DNA of 17,653 bases, taken from assembly GCA_964515175.1 (NCBI GenBank), contig CAZEUR010000023.1, positions 1-17,653 of the forward strand. The letters are read 5' to 3'. This DNA comes from CAIWGV01 sp964515175 (GTDB lineage Bacteria; Pseudomonadota; Alphaproteobacteria; UBA7879; UBA5542). Position numbers and translations under genes: made by a program. Below the pieces are notes generated by a model. It did no database searches. It was not told where the DNA came from and saw only the letters and a list, made by a program, of their open reading frames with translations. Positions 12,840 to 17,653 of this stretch are shown here, piece after piece (positions within the stretch are counted from its first letter, which is position 1; every line of letters begins with the position of its first letter).

Positions 12840-15800
12840 TTAGAATTTCTTGCCGGCTTGGAGCATAAGCTCTTGCGACGTTGTCTTGTGAGCCAAGCTG
12901 ATTTCGGCGTTATAATTGAAACCTACTGAAAACCCGTCGGCGTATTGAAGGGCAGATTTGACGCCAGGAGAGATAAAGGTTGTGTTAAGGTTTGTGGATT
13001 GGGCACTATCTCCGTACGAAGAAAGGATGGGGCCTTTTTTGAGGGGAGCTTTATTGATCAAACTGAGCTTGACGGACCGAAGCCACTGAGCCGTCTCAAG
13101 ATCACAGATTTGGGCCACATGGAATCCCACTTCTGATCTGAGCATCCTCGACTCATGGGCCTCGATAAAGTAATTCAAAATATTGGCGCCATTCTCTTGG
13201 TATCTATTTTCGTGGGAATAGACATAATCCAATTGGGCGAATGTATGAATCTGATAACAATCATTCATACCAAAGGTATATCCACCACCAATATGGGGCA
13301 TGACTTGGTATCCATTATGCTGACTTTCAACTTGGAGATTGGTTCCCTGCACGGTTCGATACCCTCGGTGATGCTGAAGTCCTGCGACGACGGCTAAATC
13401 TACATGCCATTCATCTCCAAAGAAAGAAGCAAACACAGTTCCAAACTTATCTTTTACACGGCTTTTGCCTAAATTCTGATCAATGCTCATTTTCGTATAG
13501 GCATATCCCAACCCTCCTCCCACCAGAAGCCCAGGATTTACCTTATGATCCATTCCAAACAAAATACCTCCCGTTCTTGACGAAAACCCGGGCACTCCAT
13601 CCACCGTGCCTTGATCCAACACAACCCCAAAGGGTTGGGCCCAAAGGCTTGTTTTTTTGCGACCCAAAGGATTCCAACACTTCATATTTTCTTCCACGGC
13701 CCGGTCCAACCCTCCATCTGTCAGAGTAAGGTAAGAAACATCCACCTCTGGGGCTTTGATAGGATTTCCTTGAAAGGATCGGAATCCAGTAAACGCACCT
13801 CCTTCATTTCTCATGACCTGCCGCTGAGAGTTCAATGTGGATGTCACAATCTGACCGGTTTTGAATGCCGTATGGCCTGTGACAATGCTTGTGTGAGCCG
13901 CCACTTGGACGTTCCCATCAGACTTTTTCTGAACGATATATTTAATCGTATTCGGTGTAGAGGTGTCTAAGGCCCCGGTAAAGGCATCCAAGCCAAGAAG
14001 AGTAACTTGATTAAAAGCAGTTTGTCCTCCTGTATTGGAGAATAAGGTGAATTCCTGACTTGGCCCATAAAGGACTGAAGGGGAAGTTATAACCTGCAAA
14101 TTGACATCTGATAAACTCAAAGATTGATTATTCGTTAAATCCATAATTGTAGAATTGGTGGCATTAATGCCCAGAGCAAATGTGTTAGATCCTGTTAAAG
14201 AGATAGCCGGTGGACGAACTATTTGATTTTCCCCAGACAAGGGTAGGGAGAACAGACCAAAAACTGAAGAAGTCAAGCTCAATGCACTTGCATTCCCCAG
14301 GCCACTTTTGTCGTAAAGGAAAAGGCTCCCATTGGTGATAGCAATGGGACCAGTGTTATTATTTTGAGAAGAACCAAGCCCGATCACTCCTTGGGAAGCG
14401 CTTAAAGCACCCCCTCCTGTTATTTGACCTGGCAAATAATAGGAAACGTTGTTGTATTCTATGTTCCCCACAAGAGTAGTGATCCCTGAGTAAGAGGTAG
14501 AGCCCCCCGCACCCTCCAAAACCAACGTTCCCGCCGCGTTGCTCACATTAACACCCATATTCCCAGAAAGAGGTTGAGAAAGAGTTAAGATGGCCGTTCC
14601 CGAATGCTCTACTGTTAGGGGTGACCCCCCACTGCTATTATCTGTGATGACGCCTCCCCAAGTTGGCGCGCCTCCACTGCTATCAACAAATCTAAGCGTT
14701 CCCCCACCTCCCAAATAGGAAATTGGGGAGGTGGCAGAAATGCTTGCACTGGTCCCGATCAAGGCACCTCCTCCAATCTGAGATCCCCCACTATAGTCAT
14801 TCTCGCCTGTTAAAGTTACGTTACCAGATGTTGCCTTAATCCCCATATTCCCAGAAAGATTAGAAGCAAGGTTAAAATTCCCCGTCCCTGCCTGTTCAAT
14901 CAGCAAAGGCACACCTCCCTCACTGTTATCTGTGATGACGCCTGCCCAGGAAGACGATTCGCTGGTGTCCGTAAATCTAAGCGTTCCCCCACCTCCCAAA
15001 TACGAAATTGAAGAGGCGGCAGAAATGCTTGCACTGGTCCCGATCAAGGCACCTCCTCCAATCTGAGATCCCCCACTATAGTCATTCTCGCCTGTTAAAG
15101 TTACGTTACCAGATGTTGCCTTAATCCCCATATTCCCAGAAAGATTAGAAGCAAGGTTAAAATTCCCCGTCCCTGCCTGTTCAATCAGCAAAGGCACACC
15201 TCCCTCACTGTTATCTGTGATGACGCCTGCCCAGGAAGACGATTCGCTGGTGTCCGTAAATCTAAGCGTTCCCCCACCTCCCAAATACGAAATTGGGGAG
15301 GCGGCAGAAATGCTTGCACTGGTCCCGATCAAAGTCCCTCCCACAGAAATAGAAGAAGGACCACTATAGGTATTGACTCCTCCCAAAACAATGGTTCCGA
15401 TGGGAGGGGCGCTTCCCGCGGCCGCAAGATTAACACCGAGCCCTCCTGTCAAATTACCATTGAGAGTCACAGTCCCAGACCCTATTAAATAAATTTGATT
15501 TTGTTCATCGCTATTAGCTGAAATGTCTTGGTTACAGAGGTGCGCCGCGTTGTCCGTAAAATAGAGTTGAGAACCGTCATTAAGAGTTACTCCAAGCCCT
15601 GTAGTAGGTAGTAAATTGGCAGTCGTATAAAGATAAGAATTATTTAAAACCGTCCCTCCAGCGTATGTATTGGCGACATGAAAGGTGGCCCCCACACCGG
15701 GACCTACAATAAAAGTTCCTCCCCCCGTTAGGGCCCCATAAAAAGTACCCTGTAACCCTGGCGAAGGACTGCTTGGGATCAAGGTCAAAGAATCTGCCGT

Positions 15801-16289
15801 ACTACTTCCAATCTGCAGGGTGGCATAGATATCAGGACCTGCATCTGCCAAATAGGTGGAGGTGCCTGAGAATTGGAATACGGTCTTGGAGTATCCCGTA
15901 GCGTCCCCTTGAACCGTACCATTGGGCATGGTGATTGTTTGAACATTTCCAGAGTTATTTATGACCGCAAACCCCTGCCCGCCTGATGGACCCAAAGTTT
16001 GCCCGGTCTGGAACGTTGGCCCTCCAGGCATAAGTCCACTATCATAAATAAGCCCTCCCACACTGCTGGCATTGGAGATCCAAGGTTCATTTCCCGCTGA
16101 GTTAGGAAATTCGGCAATATCATCAGGACCTGGAATTCCATTGGGCAGCCAATAAGTAGGAGTTGTCCACCACCCCGATGGCGAATGCCAAATATAGTCG
16201 GTTCCCCACCCAGAAGGAATCATGCTTACAGTTAATGGAAGAAGCACTAGAAAGACGGATTTATATTTTTTTAAAAACCCTTGAACCAA
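12840..16289 (-). CDS. autotransporter (type Va) with PATR repeats
   Basis: 1149 residues. A signal peptide (FLKKYKSVFLVLLPLTVSMI, cleavage near 29) is followed by a typical passenger start (WLPNGIPGPDDIAEF). A Gly/Ser/Thr/Asn-rich passenger, predicted to be a beta-helix, holds autotransporter-associated beta-strand (PATR) repeats such as GNVTLTGENDYSGGSQIGGG. From about residue 880 (KTSLWAQPFGVV) comes an outer-membrane beta-barrel with alternating aromatic strands, ending in the C-terminal Phe of MLQAGKKF needed for barrel assembly. Residues about 330-424 and 425-519 are almost identical. The start is TTG at 16289: the next upstream in-frame codons run into a stop, and the signal peptide fits, but the ribosome-binding site is weak. 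The protein is probably a surface adhesin or similar; no enzymatic passenger motif was seen. The gene lies downstream of plsY on the same strand, separated by 86 bp. Confidence 0.9.
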   Translation of the reverse strand: MVQGFLKKYKSVFLVLLPLTVSMIPSGWGTDYIWHSPSGWWTTPTYWLPNGIPGPDDIAEFPNSAGNEPWISNASSVGGLIYDSGLMPGGPTFQTGQTLGPSGGQGFAVINNSGNVQTITMPNGTVQGDATGYSKTVFQFSGTSTYLADAGPDIYATLQIGSSTADSLTLIPSSPSPGLQGTFYGALTGGGTFIVGPGVGATFHVANTYAGGTVLNNSYLYTTANLLPTTGLGVTLNDGSQLYFTDNAAHLCNQDISANSDEQNQIYLIGSGTVTLNGNLTGGLGVNLAAAGSAPPIGTIVLGGVNTYSGPSSISVGGTLIGTSASISAASPISYLGGGGTLRFTDTSESSSWAGVITDNSEGGVPLLIEQAGTGNFNLASNLSGNMGIKATSGNVTLTGENDYSGGSQIGGGALIGTSASISAASSISYLGGGGTLRFTDTSESSSWAGVITDNSEGGVPLLIEQAGTGNFNLASNLSGNMGIKATSGNVTLTGENDYSGGSQIGGGALIGTSASISATSPISYLGGGGTLRFVDSSGGAPTWGGVITDNSSGGSPLTVEHSGTAILTLSQPLSGNMGVNVSNAAGTLVLEGAGGSTSYSGITTLVGNIEYNNVSYYLPGQITGGGALSASQGVIGLGSSQNNNTGPIAITNGSLFLYDKSGLGNASALSLTSSVFGLFSLPLSGENQIVRPPAISLTGSNTFALGINATNSTIMDLTNNQSLSLSDVNLQVITSPSVLYGPSQEFTLFSNTGGQTAFNQVTLLGLDAFTGALDTSTPNTIKYIVQKKSDGNVQVAAHTSIVTGHTAFKTGQIVTSTLNSQRQVMRNEGGAFTGFRSFQGNPIKAPEVDVSYLTLTDGGLDRAVEENMKCWNPLGRKKTSLWAQPFGVVLDQGTVDGVPGFSSRTGGILFGMDHKVNPGLLVGGGLGYAYTKMSIDQNLGKSRVKDKFGTVFASFFGDEWHVDLAVVAGLQHHRGYRTVQGTNLQVESQHNGYQVMPHIGGGYTFGMNDCYQIHTFAQLDYVYSHENRYQENGANILNYFIEAHESRMLRSEVGFHVAQICDLETAQWLRSVKLSLINKAPLKKGPILSSYGDSAQSTNLNTTFISPGVKSALQYADGFSVGFNYNAEISLAHKTTSQELMLQAGKKF
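14733..15302. repeat. 285-bp in-frame tandem duplication in the autotransporter gene
   Basis: Units 14733-15017 and 15018-15302 have the same length (285 bp, 95 codons) and differ at two bases that I can see (near 15011-15014 compared with 15296-15299, changing Ser to Pro in SAASSISYL/SAASPISYL). The partial, older copies on either side are diverged (for example 14690-14732 and the start of a further unit after 15303). Near-identity shows a very recent duplication or gene conversion. Confidence 0.93.
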
Positions 16290-16375
16290 CCCTGTATACC
16301 TGCCTATTTATTTATTATAATAATATAATTCCATGTACTGGAAAAATATTCAATAAAAATTAACAGATATAGGTG

Positions 16376-16981
16376 TTATTTTTTTCCTTTGATTCCAACT
16401 TTTGGCTCGGTTTTATCTAATAACCTTTTAATATTGTCTTTGTGTCGAAAGATAACAAGAACCCCCATCAAGAAGGTCACATAAACAAACATATTTCCGT
16501 AACACCAAATCCATGTGGTAAGAGCAATCAAGACACACGTCAGAATCGCAGCCAAAGAGGAGTAGCCAAAAAGGACCAAGAAACTCAACCATCCAAGGAT
16601 TGCCTGTGCCCCCAAAGGCACAGAGAGCGCCAACAGAACCCCCAAATAGGTAGAGACCCCCTTCCCCCCCTGAAACTTCAACCAAACAGGAAACATATGT
16701 CCCATGAGCACGGCGATGGCCGCTAAAAACTCTACCCCAAAATAGGCACCCACTTTTACGGCCGCATATCCCTTTAGGCCATCAAATAAGAGGGTCAAGA
16801 AAGCCAGAAGTTTGCTTCCCGTCCGCAACACATTGGTGGCTCCAATGTTGCCGGATCCGATTTTACGGATATTTCCTTTGCCGCCCCACTTTGTAAACAA
16901 AAGCCCAAAGGGAACAGACCCCATAAGATAGACCGCTAAAATAACGGCTAGATTCATCGGATTAGATAAGAGTTCCAGCAT
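16376..16981 (-). CDS. plsY: glycerol-3-phosphate acyltransferase PlsY
   Basis: A polytopic inner-membrane enzyme that transfers an acyl group from acyl-phosphate to sn-glycerol-3-phosphate, the first step of phosphatidic acid synthesis. It has 201 residues, normal for PlsY. The three family motifs are present: GSGNIGATNVLRTGS (42-56), GHMFPVWLKFQGGKGVST (94-111) and the C-terminal HKDNIKRLL (180-188). Hydrophobic segments lie at about 8-30, 55-75, 83-100, 112-135 and 140-180, followed by a basic cytoplasmic tail (KTEPKVGIKGKK). AGGAG precedes the ATG eight bases upstream. In many bacteria plsY stands near unrelated genes, as here. Substrate preference cannot be read from the sequence. Confidence 0.96.
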   Translation of the reverse strand: MLELLSNPMNLAVILAVYLMGSVPFGLLFTKWGGKGNIRKIGSGNIGATNVLRTGSKLLAFLTLLFDGLKGYAAVKVGAYFGVEFLAAIAVLMGHMFPVWLKFQGGKGVSTYLGVLLALSVPLGAQAILGWLSFLVLFGYSSLAAILTCVLIALTTWIWCYGNMFVYVTFLMGVLVIFRHKDNIKRLLDKTEPKVGIKGKK

Positions 16982-17337
16982 AATGTGTCTCCTGAGTTTT
17001 TAGGTTCTGTGAATACAATCTACCAGAAAGGAACCCTTGGAGATAGATTTTTTCACGATCTTCCTTTCCTCTGTGGAGCGTGATATATTTTACTTATAAA
17101 AAGTGACGCACCACAGTTTTGCAACATCGGTATCTTATTGATCGGGGAATACCAGCTCAGAAAATATCTAGGTGTTTAGTCCCTTTAAGTAGAGGGATGG
17201 GTTGGAATGGAATAAGAGAGAAGCCTGAAAGGCTGACTGGTGGATCCAGCTGCTTATCCTTCCGACTAAATCCATTTTCTCAAGTGATATGAGGTTCTAT
17301 TTGCAGCCAAAATAAAATAGATCTTTAAAAGAAATGT
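16982..17337. other. intergenic region upstream of plsY
   Basis: 356 bp with no supported gene. It must hold the plsY promoter (minus strand), but I see no single convincing -35/-10 pair. Its right end holds the second copy of the 23-bp repeat. A stop-free stretch around 17115-17290 lacks a start codon and resembles no family that I know. Confidence 0.5.
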
Positions 17338-17338
17338 T
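17316..17338. repeat. 23-bp dispersed repeat, copy 2
   Basis: Identical to 12801-12823 and placed directly after the stop codon of the LRR gene on the minus strand, overlapping that codon by one base. A shorter 12-base match (AAGAAATGTTCA) lies at 32-43, at the 5' edge of the recognisable part of the nuclease pseudogene. Confidence 0.75.
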
Positions 17339-17653
17339 CATAGGAGATCAAACTGTATCACTGTGTGGGGAAGCGATTGCCTGAGCAAATCTATGCTCTC
17401 ATCTCCAAGGTAATTAAACCAAATACATAGGGTTCTCAGATTAGGAAGTTGCGCCAGGTAGGCCGCACCCACACGTCCAATTCTATTGTTCCAAATCCTC
17501 AGATCTACCAGATTACGAAGTTGCGCCACATAGGCCGCGCCCGCATCTCCAATGTTATTACTCGCAATATTCAGGATTCTCAGACTGGGAAATTGCGCCA
17601 GGGAGGCCGCGCCCGCAGCTCCAATGTTATTAATCCTAATATTTAGGTCTGTC
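17338..17653 (-). CDS. leucine-rich-repeat protein, 3' part only
   Basis: The frame is open from the window's right edge (the 5' end lies beyond it) to the TGA stop at 17338-17340, 104 visible residues. It contains LRR-RI-type units of 24 residues (72 bp): LNIRINNIGAAGAASLAQFP, then LRILNIASNNIGDAGAAYVA, then LVDLRIWNNRIGRVGAAYLA, then LRTLCIWFNYLGDESIDLL. The 72-bp period is also plain in DNA (the GGCCGC word recurs at 17461, 17533 and 17605). A GTG at 17527-17529 lies within the repeats and is not the start. The C terminus is RQSLPHTVIQFDLL. Similar repeats form solenoid surfaces that bind other proteins. Export cannot be judged without the N terminus. Confidence 0.85.
   Translation of the reverse strand, partial: TDLNIRINNIGAAGAASLAQFPSLRILNIASNNIGDAGAAYVAQLRNLVDLRIWNNRIGRVGAAYLAQLPNLRTLCIWFNYLGDESIDLLRQSLPHTVIQFDLL

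Noticed and set aside
13155..13970. Plus-strand open frames inside the autotransporter gene
   Set aside because: They are antisense to a well-supported beta-barrel domain and show no protein family features.
16355..16385. AT-rich inverted repeat with T-runs between plsY and the autotransporter gene
   Set aside because: The stem is almost all A-T with a bulge and would be unstable; it is not convincing as a terminator.
17100..17295. A HHSFAT-like peptide resembling the box of tyrosine recombinases, and a stop-free stretch in another frame
   Set aside because: The HSFAT frame hits stops soon after and no other recombinase motif follows; the other frame has no start codon. Too little to call an integrase remnant.

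Overview
The window looks like chromosomal DNA of a Gram-negative bacterium with moderate to low GC. Its conserved genes (a 465-residue nitronate monooxygenase followed by an SH3_4 protein, Pal, a YgfZ/CAF17-type folate-binding protein, a GT9 glycosyltransferase and PlsY) are of alphaproteobacterial character. The secreted leucine-rich-repeat proteins, the large autotransporter, the decayed defence-like gene and a run of five exported, disordered proteins suggest a host-associated or intracellular alphaproteobacterium, perhaps Holosporales-like. The lineage is inferred from gene content; no marker gene is present.

Layout. Bases 1-840 hold a decayed YhcG/DUF1016-type PDDEXK nuclease with in-frame stops. 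Bases 1016-2863 hold a two-gene unit on the plus strand: nitronate monooxygenase and an exported SH3 protein. An exported LRR-like protein follows (2974-3642). Bases 3655-7141, minus strand, carry five tightly packed genes for exported Ser/Glu/Lys-rich proteins. Four of them share a C-terminal helical module, the fifth (6602-7141) and the fourth (5870-6562) less clearly, and one protein carries the module twice. They look like a locally amplified, fast-diverging family of secreted proteins and are the main novelty here. pal (7409-7906) is read divergently from them, with its own promoter and a clear terminator. A small unknown gene (8062-8349) and an XRE-type regulator fused to a degenerate receiver (8478-9191) follow; a strong palindrome lies in the regulator's leader.

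Bases 9197-10976 hold ygfZ (minus) and a divergent GT9 glycosyltransferase (plus). Bases 11315-12736 (minus) encode an exported subtilase-like protein with Glu at the catalytic Asp position, a C-terminal IQ-like motif and a start codon that could be sequestered in a hairpin. Bases 12840-16289 (minus) encode an 1149-residue autotransporter with a recent 285-bp in-frame tandem duplication. plsY (16376-16981, minus) and the 3' end of an LRR gene (17338-17653, minus) complete the window. A perfect 23-bp repeat lies just downstream of both the autotransporter gene and the LRR gene.

The envelope genes (pal, GT9, plsY, autotransporter) and the exported proteins make this largely a cell-surface and secretion region. 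Apart from the 1016-2863 pair and the five-gene cluster, the genes appear to be separate transcription units. No tRNA, rRNA, CRISPR array or intact insertion sequence was seen.
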